Source: Roseburia_C amylophila (lineage in GTDB: Bacteria > Bacillota > Clostridia > Lachnospirales > Lachnospiraceae). From it: a stretch of DNA of 55,565 bases. The stretch lies in contig NZ_JAOQKI010000016.1 in assembly GCF_025567465.1 (NCBI RefSeq), positions 1 through 55,565 on the forward strand, in the 5' to 3' direction. Made by a program: the position numbers and the translations under genes. Of the stretch, positions 44,055-52,139 are shown piece by piece. The notes below the pieces were generated by a model that saw nothing but the letters and a program-made list of their open reading frames with translations, was not told the origin of the DNA and did not search any database. How positions within the stretch are numbered: position 1 is the first letter of the stretch; every line of letters starts with the position of its first letter.

Positions 44055-44483
44055 TTACATCTTTTTACACAAATAACGATATATAATCGTAGCTAATATA
44101 TACTCTGCAACTGCAACACCGGCAAGAATACATACAATTAATGTACCTGCACGAAATAGTGCAGCAATAAACGAAGCAATAAAACACGCCACCATAGTAA
44201 CTGCCCATGATATATATCCCGCACGATTACGAAGCTGTACCTTTCTTTCATCCTTTAAATTAATTTCCTGTTGGCGTACTTTTTTACGATATGCTTCTAC
44301 ATTTTCTGGTCTTGTATTGTGATAATATCTCACTAACTGCAAAATACTACTAAAAATCAATGCGAATCCCATGGCAAAAATCATTGAGGAATAATAATCT
44401 ACTTGAATAGTAACTCCAATAATTACTAAAGCTATACCAATAACGATATAAATTGCTAACATGATTTTATTACTTTTCTTCAT
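44055..44483 (-). CDS. Small four-helix membrane protein
   Basis: A 142-aa protein with four hydrophobic helices in two pairs around a basic, soluble loop (ENVEAYRKKVRQQEINLKDE). ATG at 44483 is preferred because AGGAGG precedes it by 6 nt; it overlaps the end of the XRE gene. Small XRE plus DUF-type membrane protein pairs like this are common in Firmicutes; function unknown. Confidence 0.75.
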   Translation of the reverse strand: MKKSNKIMLAIYIVIGIALVIIGVTIQVDYYSSMIFAMGFALIFSSILQLVRYYHNTRPENVEAYRKKVRQQEINLKDERKVQLRNRAGYISWAVTMVACFIASFIAALFRAGTLIVCILAGVAVAEYILATIIYRYLCKKM

Positions 44484-44697
44484 GTTTCTCCTCCTCATAA
44501 ATAAATATTTCTTCGATACTCATACCAAAATACCTGGCAAGTTTAAAGGCTAACAAAATGGACGGATTGTATCTTCCATTTTCTAAGGAGCCAATGGTCT
44601 GTCTTGAAACCTCCATGGCAGACGCTAATTCTTCTTGCTTAATTCCTCTTTCCTTTCTTAATTCTTCTAATCTGTTTTTCATTGATTCTTTTCTCAT
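44470..44697 (-). CDS. XRE family regulator (small HTH)
   Basis: A 75-aa YgzD/Cro-like repressor: KQEELASAMEVSRQTIGSLENGRYNP then FKLARYFGMSIEEIFIYEEE, a common short XRE type. AAGGGG is close to the first ATG (44697); an internal ATG at 44682 begins the conserved part. Regulates the membrane protein and itself, judging by the operators at 44713-44775. Confidence 0.85.
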   Translation of the reverse strand: MRKESMKNRLEELRKERGIKQEELASAMEVSRQTIGSLENGRYNPSILLAFKLARYFGMSIEEIFIYEEEKHEEK

Positions 44698-44712
44698 CCC
44701 CTTTTCATTCGC

Positions 44713-44775
44713 GGAAAGTTAACTTTCCATATTTTGATTATACATGATTATGCAGAAATGTTAAGTTAGCTTTCC
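44713..44775 (-). promoter_or_regulatory. XRE promoter with two operators
   Basis: GGAAAGTTAACTTTCC (44713-44728) is a perfect 16-bp palindrome at the transcript start; TTAAGTTAGCTTTCC (44761-44775) is a second copy at the -35. Between: TTAACA (44764-44759), 16-nt spacer, TATAAT (44742-44737) with TG extension. Confidence 0.75.
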
Positions 44776-44930
44776 ATAAAAGGAAATAAAAATGAACTCC
44801 TTATTTGATAATGACAAAAACAATGATATTCTTTCTTTTTCACTTCTTACCCATATATAATCTCTGTAAACACTATTGCCTCTACTGCAGTCCTTATTCC
44901 ATTCATCCTTTGTACCCACAGCATCGGCTG

Positions 44931-45224
44931 TTATGCTTTAAACTGTTCTGTAACTCCCTGTTTTTCTGCTATCTGTGCTACCAGAATTTCCATCCACTCA
45001 TGCGCTTTGCGATCCACTCTGTTCAGATGTTTATTAAGCTTCCCTTGCAACATCAACATCTGATAGTACGGTTTTCCTTGCTCCTTGAGATATGTTTTCC
45101 GGAGTACTTCATACTTCCCGTAATGTGCTTCTTCGTCCTCAGGCAATTCCATATCCGGCAGATAATAATCCCCATACAACGTGTAGCCCAGACCATTCTT
45201 TTCATCGTAAATATGCTTATCCAT
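44931..45224 (-). CDS. TnpV family transposon protein
   Basis: A 97-aa protein: YDEKNGLGYTLYGDYYLPDM, YLKEQGKPYYQMLMLQGKLN and a C-terminal AEKQGVTEQFKA match TnpV, a small protein of Tn4451-like and related clostridial elements with unknown role. GGAGG precedes the ATG. Follows the relaxase gene by 14 bp. Confidence 0.85.
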   Translation of the reverse strand: MDKHIYDEKNGLGYTLYGDYYLPDMELPEDEEAHYGKYEVLRKTYLKEQGKPYYQMLMLQGKLNKHLNRVDRKAHEWMEILVAQIAEKQGVTEQFKA

Positions 45225-45238
45225 AACGTCAATCCTCC

Positions 45239-46558
45239 TTATCTTGCGTCTCGGTCATGCGACTGCTTATTTTCTTTTCTTCTGTTTTTCTCAGCCATCT
45301 CTCTGCTTTTTTCGTTTTGAATGAGATATTTGGAACGTTCTTCTCCAACTGCACGTTTTAATCGTCGATAATCCTTATTTTCTTCCCACAGAACGGAATT
45401 TTCATTCAACAATTCCTGTTTCTGCTCCGCTAATGTATGATTGGAATTTTTCAGTCTATCATACTTATAAACGACCTGATCTAACTGCTCTTTTATTTGA
45501 ATATATTTCAGATACAAACCATACAGTAGCTCTTTCAGTTCACTGATTACCGGATATGCCTTTTTATCCCGGTAACTCTTGGCACTTTCCAGCATCCCAG
45601 CCTCTGGAAGTACCTCATCAACCGGTTTTGAGAATTCACCGGCATATTTCTGGAGCTCTTTTGCAATAGTTTTTGCTTTGTTCAGACTTTTCTCATATTT
45701 ATCGGCAGCTGCTTTTGCCTGTTCTGCTTCCTTTTCTGCCTGGGCACGCTCTGCTTTCTTTTTCTGTAGCTCATCCCCAGTCTGCTTCAATTCCTCATGA
45801 AGATTACCCGCCAGTTCATGGCATGCAGCCGTTTCCTTCTGTAGCTGTGCTTTCTGCTCTTCCAGAGCTGCCACTTCCTGCTCACGCTGTTCCTTTTTGA
45901 AATTTAAGACATCCAGATGCTCCCGGTGTGTACCTTTTTGCTCCCAGATCATCCCATATCTTTCTGCGATCTTCGCCAGCTCTTGTTTCTCCGATTCCAT
46001 CCACTGATTATATTCTGTATTTTCCCTGCCCTTTCCGACAAAGCCTCTGGATGCCAGTGCCTGTTTCATGGATACTCTGGTATCCGGCCCTCGTTTACTT
46101 CCAGTTACATACGGCACAAAATCAATATGAAGATGTGGTGTTGCCTCATCCATATGTAGATATATACCGAATACCCGGAACTGTGGGTTCCTCTTTTGAA
46201 AATATTTTGCAAAATCCAGTAATGCCAGTCTGGCAATCTGCCCTTCTCTACTTAAGCACCCGGTATCGTCTTTATTCCCAATTTGAAAAATTGCTTCGTG
46301 GAAAACTTTCTCCTGTTTCCCAGTTCGGATGTGCTCATAATAATCTTCAATTTTCCTGTCTTTCCGTTTTTGTTTTGCGTTGTACCGTTCAATTGCTTCA
46401 TCAAATAATTCATGATAGACGTCCTTCACATTCTCTGACTGCAATACCACGTTTCGGATTGTCCGGGCAGCATCTACGTTTTCTGCAATAAACTTTCTCT
46501 CATTGTGGGCGATAGAACCTTTTCCAATCATACCGCTGATCGTCCTTTTCATTTCCAC
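45239..46558 (-). CDS. MobV/Pre family relaxase
   Basis: A 439-aa plasmid-recombination/mobilisation protein that nicks oriT. The metal-binding motif HMDEATPHLHID is at 135-146, and the N-terminal SIAHNERKF motif with its Asn/His-Asn is present. The C-terminal half is a long Glu/Lys/Gln coiled coil (~215-400), as usual. GTG at 46558 is favoured (GGAGG 8 nt upstream); ATG 46552 and GTG 46567 are also in frame. Confidence 0.9.
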   Translation of the reverse strand: MEMKRTISGMIGKGSIAHNERKFIAENVDAARTIRNVVLQSENVKDVYHELFDEAIERYNAKQKRKDRKIEDYYEHIRTGKQEKVFHEAIFQIGNKDDTGCLSREGQIARLALLDFAKYFQKRNPQFRVFGIYLHMDEATPHLHIDFVPYVTGSKRGPDTRVSMKQALASRGFVGKGRENTEYNQWMESEKQELAKIAERYGMIWEQKGTHREHLDVLNFKKEQREQEVAALEEQKAQLQKETAACHELAGNLHEELKQTGDELQKKKAERAQAEKEAEQAKAAADKYEKSLNKAKTIAKELQKYAGEFSKPVDEVLPEAGMLESAKSYRDKKAYPVISELKELLYGLYLKYIQIKEQLDQVVYKYDRLKNSNHTLAEQKQELLNENSVLWEENKDYRRLKRAVGEERSKYLIQNEKSREMAEKNRRKENKQSHDRDAR

Positions 46559-46589
46559 TATTCTCACCTCCCTCGCTTATAAAAATGCC

Positions 46590-46730
46590 GGATACGGCAA
46601 AAAGAAATATGCGCCGGATACGGCGGTTTTGTTACTTTTGTCAAAAGTAACGCAAAAGCACTTTCGACAGCCGTACCGTCCATCAAAAGTACCCTTGCGC
46701 CCTGCCGGGGGCAAGACGTCCGAGGGACGT
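46590..46730. other. Candidate origin of transfer (oriT)
   Basis: Directly upstream of the relaxase, GC-rich and without genes. It holds direct repeats of gccggatacggc, a perfect hairpin GTTACTTTTGTCAAAAGTAAC, the stretch AAAAGTACCCTTGCGCCCTG, and a GACGTC-C/GGACGTC dyad. Such inverted repeats mark MobV oriTs; exact nick unknown. Confidence 0.55.
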
Positions 46731-46797
46731 CTGTTCTGCACCGACCGAAGCGGAGCGAAGACCTTTTCCTCCCTTCGGTCAGTGTGGCTGTGCCCGG

Positions 46798-47019
46798 TTA
46801 TATCCTTGCCCGGATATATTCCAGATCACCACGGTAAGGTGTCCCCACCAGATACCAGTTCCGGGCAACATCCATTTCCATCCGGGTCTATACCCATTTG
46901 CCATCCATTAAAATCTGCAGGCATTCCCCACAGTGCAATCCGGTATCAATCCATAAGTCCGATGACAAGATACCGTATCTTCCGTTGCTACTGTTGTAAC
47001 CAAGCCTTCCTTCTCTCAT
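46798..47019 (-). pseudogene. DUF5348 gene with in-frame amber stop
   Basis: From ATG 47019 (AAGGGG 8 nt upstream): MREGRLGYNSSNGRYGILSS, DTGLHCGECLQILMDGKWV, TAG at 46890-46888, then TRMEMDVARNWYLVGTPYRG and DLEYIRARI. Both halves match a single DUF5348 protein (~74 aa), frequent in mobile elements. One base change would restore it. Confidence 0.65.
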
Positions 47020-47194
47020 TTTCCAGTCCCCTTTCCAATCGGATTAAACTCAAAATCACTCGCGAAGGATGCCCTGAAACAGGGCTCCCTTTCCGCAATG
47101 CCAAAAACTTCCGTCCTCACATCTGCTGCTTTTCCTTGTCCGCCAACGATACAGGAGCGTGCCACGCGCCTGTCCTATCGTAGTCAGGAAAGAA

Positions 47195-47428
47195 CTACCA
47201 ACGGAAATCCTCCGGTATTCCACGCCTGTCCAGATACTCCTGCCGGGCTTTTTCCCGTTCCTCCTCCGTCGGGGCAGTTTTGGATCTCGTATATAATTCC
47301 CGTTCCACCATAGCATTCATTTTCTGCTCCAATCCGTTTTTCACTTCTTCCGTGCAGCTATCATCGTCAAGCAGATGATACCGAAGAAGTTTCATAAATA
47401 ATTCCTGTGGAATCTGTACATTTTTCAT
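47195..47428 (-). CDS. Small conserved mobile-element protein
   Basis: A 77-aa charged helical protein (IPQELFMKLLRYHLLDD, then EEEREKARQEYLDRRGIPED) of a type often found between the replication ATPase and relaxase genes of such elements. AAAGGAG precedes the ATG. Function unknown. Between it and 47019 no convincing gene was found. Confidence 0.7.
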   Translation of the reverse strand: MKNVQIPQELFMKLLRYHLLDDDSCTEEVKNGLEQKMNAMVERELYTRSKTAPTEEEREKARQEYLDRRGIPEDFRW

Positions 47429-47494
47429 TGCTTGCTCCTTTCAAGGTGGCAAGATGCCCTGTTCTTAAGAAATAGTCATCTTGCCATCTTCCTT

Positions 47495-48562
47495 TTATTC
47501 TGACAACATCCAGAACCATTGATTGCCACGTTTTACAGAATCAATCTCCAGTTCCAGTTTTGCATTTCGCAGTGTTTTCTTCTTAATCCCACGCTTTTCA
47601 GCTTCTTCTTCAATCTTTCTCTGAGCCATACCACCGTTAGCCAGTATCTCCAGCAAGAACTCTTTCTCTTTCCGGCTTTTTTGCCCTCTGCTGTCACCAC
47701 TGAGCAGATCATCTGCGCTGATGTCATATTCCCCGATCCATTCAAAACCCGTCTCCTTATCCAGACGGAATGCTATAGACTTTCCTTCCGGTGCAAGGGA
47801 GCTTTTCACGTGACATACCACACGGATTTCCGGTTCATCCTTAATTCGCCCCACGATTAGCACGCTTCTGGCTGCAGCCTGAAAATCAATAGAACCTAAG
47901 CCACGATAAGAAGACTTTCCATTGCTGTTTTTGTTCATATGCCCGATCAAAATGATTGCACAGTGATATTTCTCTGCAAGCACCGCTACACGTTTCATTA
48001 ACGGGCGGATTTCATTTGCCCGGTGCATATCCACCTCTGCACCAAGGAAGCCTTGTATTGGGTCTAATACCACCAGACGGGCTTTTGTCTGTACAATAGC
48101 TTCCTCCAGCCGGATATCCAGCATAGTAAGTGGCTGCTCCCGGTCATCAATGACCAATACTCTGGAACAGTCTGCACCAGCCGCCAAAAGCCTCGGCTTA
48201 ATCGTATCGCCCAGTCCATCCTCTGCAGTCTGGTAAATGACATTCACAGGCTCTATTGGACTTTCCGATAATTTCATATCAGAATCAGCAGCCGTTTCTA
48301 CTCCATCCTTTGCCTCTGCTGTATTTTCCTGCCTCGGAAGAATCTCCTCACCCTTGGTCAGCTTTGCAATGATCTGAAGTACCATCGTGGTCTTGCCTTC
48401 ACCGGGATCTCCCTGAATAATCGTTACCTTCCCATAAGGGATAAACGGGTAAAACAGCCATTCAATCTGTTCCACCTCCACCGTTTCCATATTGATCAAC
48501 TTCATATCCGGCTCCATCCTTTTTGTTTCTGTTTTCTTTATCTCTACTCTGTTTGTTTCCAT
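47495..48562 (-). CDS. RepA-like AAA family ATPase
   Basis: A 355-aa RecA-fold ATPase with Walker A GDPGEGKTT (51-59), LVVLDPIQGFL (Walker B) and HMNKNSNGKSSYRGLGSIDF, the pattern of RSF1010 RepA/AAA_25 helicases. The C-terminal ~70 residues look like a winged helix. Probably the replicative helicase of the element. AGGAGG lies ~5 nt before the ATG. Confidence 0.85.
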   Translation of the reverse strand: METNRVEIKKTETKRMEPDMKLINMETVEVEQIEWLFYPFIPYGKVTIIQGDPGEGKTTMVLQIIAKLTKGEEILPRQENTAEAKDGVETAADSDMKLSESPIEPVNVIYQTAEDGLGDTIKPRLLAAGADCSRVLVIDDREQPLTMLDIRLEEAIVQTKARLVVLDPIQGFLGAEVDMHRANEIRPLMKRVAVLAEKYHCAIILIGHMNKNSNGKSSYRGLGSIDFQAAARSVLIVGRIKDEPEIRVVCHVKSSLAPEGKSIAFRLDKETGFEWIGEYDISADDLLSGDSRGQKSRKEKEFLLEILANGGMAQRKIEEEAEKRGIKKKTLRNAKLELEIDSVKRGNQWFWMLSE

Positions 48563-48686
48563 CCGTTCCTCCTTATTTTCCCGTTGAAAGAAACAGGAGA
48601 TTTTGATAGAATACCCATAGAAAGTTTTGGTCTGAGTATTCTACCAAATTCCTGCCTTTAGGTGTTTGCCGACACTTAAAGGCTTT

Positions 48687-49010
48687 TTACTGTCCATCTT
48701 TCATCCCTTTCATCATTACCGTAATCTGTTTAATCACATCCAATAAATCTTTTGGTACTTCCTCACCTCCTTTGATGCGCTGAAGCTCCTCCAGAACTTT
48801 TGCCAGTTCCATTTTCAGTGCTTTATACACTCTTGGATTCCCTACTACGACAATTTCTTTTTCCTGCAGGCGCCGGACAATGTATTCCTGCTTCGTAAGA
48901 CCGGATAATCTGACCAGCGTTTCAATCAATTCATCCTCTTCCGGTGATACCCGGAAAGCTACGGTCTTATTTCTCCAACGTCCCTGACTGTCCATGTTTT
49001 TTGCTGACAT
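48687..49010 (-). CDS. Ribbon-helix-helix protein, mobilisation accessory (MobC-like)
   Basis: A 107-aa protein with NKTVAFRVSPEEDELIETLVRLSGLTKQEYIVRRLQ, the RHH pattern of relaxosome accessory proteins (MobC/NikA-like), and a helical tail. AGGAGG is 7-8 nt before ATG 49010. Overlaps nothing; it starts 13 nt after the integrase stop. Confidence 0.75.
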   Translation of the reverse strand: MSAKNMDSQGRWRNKTVAFRVSPEEDELIETLVRLSGLTKQEYIVRRLQEKEIVVVGNPRVYKALKMELAKVLEELQRIKGGEEVPKDLLDVIKQITVMMKGMKDGQ

Positions 49011-49023
49011 CTGTTTTCCTCCT

Positions 49024-50127
49024 CTACTTCGCAATTTCTTCAGTCTCAAACATTACATCCATCCGTTCCTGATCCAATCGGTCTACCATCTCCGTCTGCA
49101 CGGATGGGAATAAATGTGCATACCGGTAAGTGATCTTTTCTGCAGAATGCCCTACACGTTTTCCGATTGCAAGAGCTGTAAATCCCATATTAATCAGCAG
49201 GGAAACATGGCTGTGACGGAGATCATGTACCCGGATTCTTTTTACCCCGCTTTCTTTACAGCCACGGTCCATCTCGTGGGAGAGATAATATTTCGTTACC
49301 GGGAAAATCCGGTCATCCGGCTGCAGGCTGTAATACTGTTTGAAAAAGTCCTGCATCTCATCACATAAAAACTGGGGCATCTTTACAATCCGGTTGCTGT
49401 TCTTGGTCTTTGGGGTAGAGATCACATCCTCCCCCTCCAGGCGTTGATAAGACTTATTGATCCGCAGGGTTCTCTTCTCAAAATTGAAGTCCGAAGGAGA
49501 AAGGGCGAGAAGTTCGCCTTCACGGACTCCGCACCAGTAGAGCAGTTCAAATGCATAATAGGAAATCGGTTTGTCCATCATTGCCTCGGAAAATTTTAGA
49601 TACTCTTCTTTCGTCCAGAATTCCATTTCCTTACTTTCCTCTGCACCCATTGTTCCTGCTTTCTGCGCCGGATTGGCTGCCAGATCATAGAATTTCATTG
49701 CATGGTTGAAAATCGCACTTAATTGTCCGTGAATAGTTTTCAAATACGTTGGGGCAATCGGTTTCCCCGACTTATTTTTCAATTTCCGCATGGCATTCTG
49801 CCAATCAATCACATCCTTGGCGGTAATCTCAGATACTTTCCTCTGACCCAGATAAGGGATGATTTTACTACGGATAATACTTTCCTTTGTCAGCCAGGTA
49901 CTTCTCTTCATACCTGGCTTTACATCCTCCTCATATAATTTGCAGAAGCTTTCCATCGTCATATTGACACTTGCTCTTTTCTGAAGTTGGAACTGATTCT
50001 CCCATTCCATTGCCTCCCGCTTCGTTTTAAAGCCACGCTTGCATTTCTGCTTGCGCTCTCCTGTCCAGTCCTGATACCTTGTCATAACGTACCATGTGTT
50101 ATTGCTTTCATTCTTGTAAACTGCCAT
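49024..50127 (-). CDS. int: Tyrosine recombinase / integrase
   Basis: A 367-aa Tn916-type integrase. N-terminal arm-binding part (WYVMTRYQDWTGERKQKCKRG) and SAM-like core-binding part; catalytic Arg in CGVREGELL (~199), HDLRHSH (~300) and the nucleophile in ITYRYAHLF (~335) are intact, so it should be active. It starts 2 nt after the excisionase stop and lies near the right end of the element. Confidence 0.93.
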   Translation of the reverse strand: MAVYKNESNNTWYVMTRYQDWTGERKQKCKRGFKTKREAMEWENQFQLQKRASVNMTMESFCKLYEEDVKPGMKRSTWLTKESIIRSKIIPYLGQRKVSEITAKDVIDWQNAMRKLKNKSGKPIAPTYLKTIHGQLSAIFNHAMKFYDLAANPAQKAGTMGAEESKEMEFWTKEEYLKFSEAMMDKPISYYAFELLYWCGVREGELLALSPSDFNFEKRTLRINKSYQRLEGEDVISTPKTKNSNRIVKMPQFLCDEMQDFFKQYYSLQPDDRIFPVTKYYLSHEMDRGCKESGVKRIRVHDLRHSHVSLLINMGFTALAIGKRVGHSAEKITYRYAHLFPSVQTEMVDRLDQERMDVMFETEEIAK

Positions 50128-50129
50128 TC

Positions 50130-50324
50130 TTAGCCCCTCCCATCATATGATTTAGTTCCATAGAACTGCTGGTAAAAATACTTGCGGTCAACTCGACCGG
50201 GGATAGTCTGGCATCCCATCGCTTCCAGCTCCCTGTTCAGCCTTTTAATCAGCTTGTACGCATAGGATTCGGAAACCTCCAATGCCTCCATCACTTCATC
50301 CACTCTCATAAACATTTTTTCCAT
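50130..50324 (-). CDS. Excisionase-like HTH protein
   Basis: A 64-aa winged-helix protein (MRVDEVMEALEVSESYAYKL) of the excisionase/DNA-binding type that starts integrase operons and steers excision. AAGGAGG precedes the ATG. A related copy is at 36805-36981. Confidence 0.8.
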   Translation of the reverse strand: MEKMFMRVDEVMEALEVSESYAYKLIKRLNRELEAMGCQTIPGRVDRKYFYQQFYGTKSYDGRG

Positions 50325-50347
50325 TGATAAATCCTCCTTTGTTTTTA

Positions 50348-50472
50348 CTATACATTTCTGTATTGGTTATATGTTACTATACTTTTTTGTATTGGTCAAG
50401 CATCCGTAAATAAAAATTCTATACTTTTTTGTATCAGTTCTCCTTGTCGGCACTATACTTTTATGCTATACT
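50348..50472. promoter_or_regulatory. Divergent promoters with repeated operator sites
   Basis: CTATACWTTTYTGTAT occurs at 50348-50363, 50377-50392 and 50419-50434, with a variant at 50453-50469. Minus-strand promoter TTGACC (50399-50394), 17 nt, TAACAT (50376-50371) for xis-int; plus-strand TTGTCG (50444-50449), 17 nt, TATACT (50467-50472) for the XRE gene. Confidence 0.7.
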
Positions 50473-50504
50473 TTTTCTATCAACAACAGATAGGAGCGAT
50501 AGTT

Positions 50505-50954
50505 ATGGCGATTGGTGAAAGAATCCATCATTTCAGACTTCTGCATGGGTTCACGCAGAAGTACCTTGGACAGCAGCTTGGCTTCAGCGATATGCAGGCA
50601 GATGTCCGTATTGCACAGTACGAAAAAGGGGCACGCAGCCCGAAAGAAAAATATCTCAATGCACTGGCTGATATTTTCGAGGTATCTCCCCATGCACTGG
50701 CTATCCCGGATATTGACAGCTATGTAGGACTCATGCACACGCTGTTTGCACTAGAAGACCTCTACGGTCTGCATATCGGCGAGATTGATGGGGAACTCTG
50801 CCTGCGGCTTGATAAAACCAAGGGTACCACCTACCTTTCTATGTTTGATATGTTCCACGAATGGCAGGAACAATCTGCAAAACTGGAATCCGGGGAGATC
50901 ACGAAAGAAGAATACGACCAATGGCGGTATAACTATCCCAACGTGAAAAAATAA
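50505..50954 (+). CDS. XRE family regulator (element switch)
   Basis: A 149-aa protein with a Cro/CI helix-turn-helix (GFTQKYLGQQLGFSDMQADVRIAQYEKGARSP) and a C-terminal helical part. ATG 50505 follows AGGAG by 8 nt; the longer frame from 50463 would start inside the promoter. Its divergent placement and the four operator-like sites suggest control of xis-int and of itself. Confidence 0.85.
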   Translation: MAIGERIHHFRLLHGFTQKYLGQQLGFSDMQADVRIAQYEKGARSPKEKYLNALADIFEVSPHALAIPDIDSYVGLMHTLFALEDLYGLHIGEIDGELCLRLDKTKGTTYLSMFDMFHEWQEQSAKLESGEITKEEYDQWRYNYPNVKK

Positions 50955-50963
50955 AAAACCAGC

Positions 50964-51013
50964 AAAAAAGGCCTTACCAAACTGATTTCACTCAATTCGG
51001 TAAGACCTTTTTA
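50964..51013 (+). terminator. Terminator of the XRE gene
   Basis: AAAAAGG-CTTACC pairs with GGTAAG-CCTTTTT, one internal mismatch, 20-nt loop. Confidence 0.75.
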
Positions 51014-51159
51014 TGTTGGTCAAAAATAATATTTACCTGATAACCTCCGGCTCACGCAAGAATAAATGCATGGTTTCCAGTGTTATCATTTTGTTATCAA
51101 ATAGAACCTTGATGTCTCTCAAACGCCCTGTTTATGCGGGTTCTCAGATTTTTTTCATT

Positions 51160-51169
51160 ACTCAAACTC
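51160..51169. other. Candidate attachment site, right (attR)
   Basis: ACTCAAACTC, the same 10-mer as 40156-40165; followed by TTCCCAA as in R1 at 32620. It is the first part of the intact repeat unit. Confidence 0.5.
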
Positions 51170-51807
51170 TTCCCAAAGGAAGTATCATCAAATCAAAAAT
51201 GCTGATTTTATGCGGCATTCCACCGCATCTATTTCATCTAATGTTACTCTTTTCATGTCGTTTTCAAAAACTTTAGTAGCAAATTAGTTGCAATAATTCC
51301 ATGTTGCATCTACGAAATCTATGGCAGATATAATCTACTTTTACTACTAAAAACGAATAATCAAATATGGCTTGCGGGTGCTTAACTGTGCCTGCTGCCA
51401 CCACCACTATGAAAGGAGCTTTTCTATGAGCAATCAACACAAACATCCAACTATAAGTTTTAGAATCAGCGATGCTGAACGCAAACAAATCGAAGCTCGC
51501 ATCCTTACCAGCGGTATGATGAAAAAAGATTACTTTGTCCGTTCCTGCATCTATAACCATATCTGCGTTGTCGGCAAGAAAGAAACTATATATCCTCTTG
51601 TACAGACTGTTAATGCATTATATCTGCAATTACTTGAAATGCAGAAAACATTTACCAACTGCTGTGAACATCAAGCTTTAAACAATCTCCCTACAAGCGA
51701 TGAAATCAAAGAACTACAGACCAACTATAACAATATGCTTACAGCCATCATTGATCTGCTTGATGGTGCTAAGTATCTGTGGGAAGGAGAACACCATGAA
51801 ACAAAAT
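51160..51807 (+). repeat. Intact copy of the dispersed repeat (R1+R2)
   Basis: Left part (to ~51355) equals 32620-32815; right part (from ~51353) equals 26456-26898. The join is CGAATAATC. It carries the working MobC-like gene and its upstream DNA. Confidence 0.85.
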
Positions 51808-51809
51808 AA
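51426..51809 (+). CDS. MobC-like mobilisation protein
   Basis: A 127-aa protein: TISFRISDAERKQIEARILTS and KKDYFVRSCIYNHICVVGKK match plasmid/IME MobC relaxosome proteins, which help the relaxase open oriT. AAGGAG lies 8-9 nt before ATG 51426; the upstream frame (from 51372) has no ribosome site. Overlaps the next gene by 14 bp. Confidence 0.75.
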   Translation: MSNQHKHPTISFRISDAERKQIEARILTSGMMKKDYFVRSCIYNHICVVGKKETIYPLVQTVNALYLQLLEMQKTFTNCCEHQALNNLPTSDEIKELQTNYNNMLTAIIDLLDGAKYLWEGEHHETK

Positions 51810-52062
51810 CCCTTGTTACCTGTTTGGCATGTATGAACCTGATACAGATTCCGTTATTGTTAATGCCATCAATGATACATATACCGGCACGCCTCTTATT
51901 ATCAGTTGTGAAAAATGTAATTCAGCTGTCTTGCTCGATACACCTGATGATATCGCGTATCTATACCGTCTGGCACAGGAGAATCCTCTGCTGTATGCTG
52001 AATTAGCTTGTAAACCTAATGGATTACAGGAATATGTGGATGCTATAAATGAATTCAATTAA
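51796..52062 (+). CDS. Small protein of unknown function, coupled to MobC
   Basis: An 88-aa acidic protein (PCYLFGMYEPDTDSVIVNAI, two cysteines in SCEKC). GGGAAGGAG in the mobC end precedes its ATG, so translation is likely coupled. The copy at 26.9 kb is cut after three codons. No family recognised. Confidence 0.6.
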   Translation: MKQNNPCYLFGMYEPDTDSVIVNAINDTYTGTPLIISCEKCNSAVLLDTPDDIAYLYRLAQENPLLYAELACKPNGLQEYVDAINEFN

Positions 52063-52074
52063 CAACATAATTCT

Positions 52075-52114
52075 TATCTCACCAGTTGCAGACTTCTTTT
52101 GCGACTGGCGAGAT
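52075..52114 (+). terminator. Hairpin, probable terminator between convergent genes
   Basis: ATCTC-CCAGT-GCA pairs with TGC-ACTGG-GAGAT, two mismatches. No strong T run. Confidence 0.5.
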
Positions 52115-52139
52115 ATATCCTATCCCCGTTATCATTATT

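Larger units (their letters stand above)
40156..51169. mobile_element. Integrative mobilizable element carrying a retron (~11 kb)
   Basis: Bounded by ACTCAAACTC direct repeats. Contents in order: retron, RelE/Phd, XRE/membrane pair, TnpV, MobV relaxase and oriT-like region, DUF5348, small conserved ORF, RepA-like ATPase, RHH protein, tyrosine integrase, excisionase, XRE. No type IV secretion genes, so it would rely on a helper for transfer. Confidence 0.7.

Noticed and set aside
45928..47183. Long plus-strand frames opposite the relaxase and DUF5348 region
   Set aside because: They are antisense shadows of the relaxase and of the small genes, whose minus-strand products match known families.
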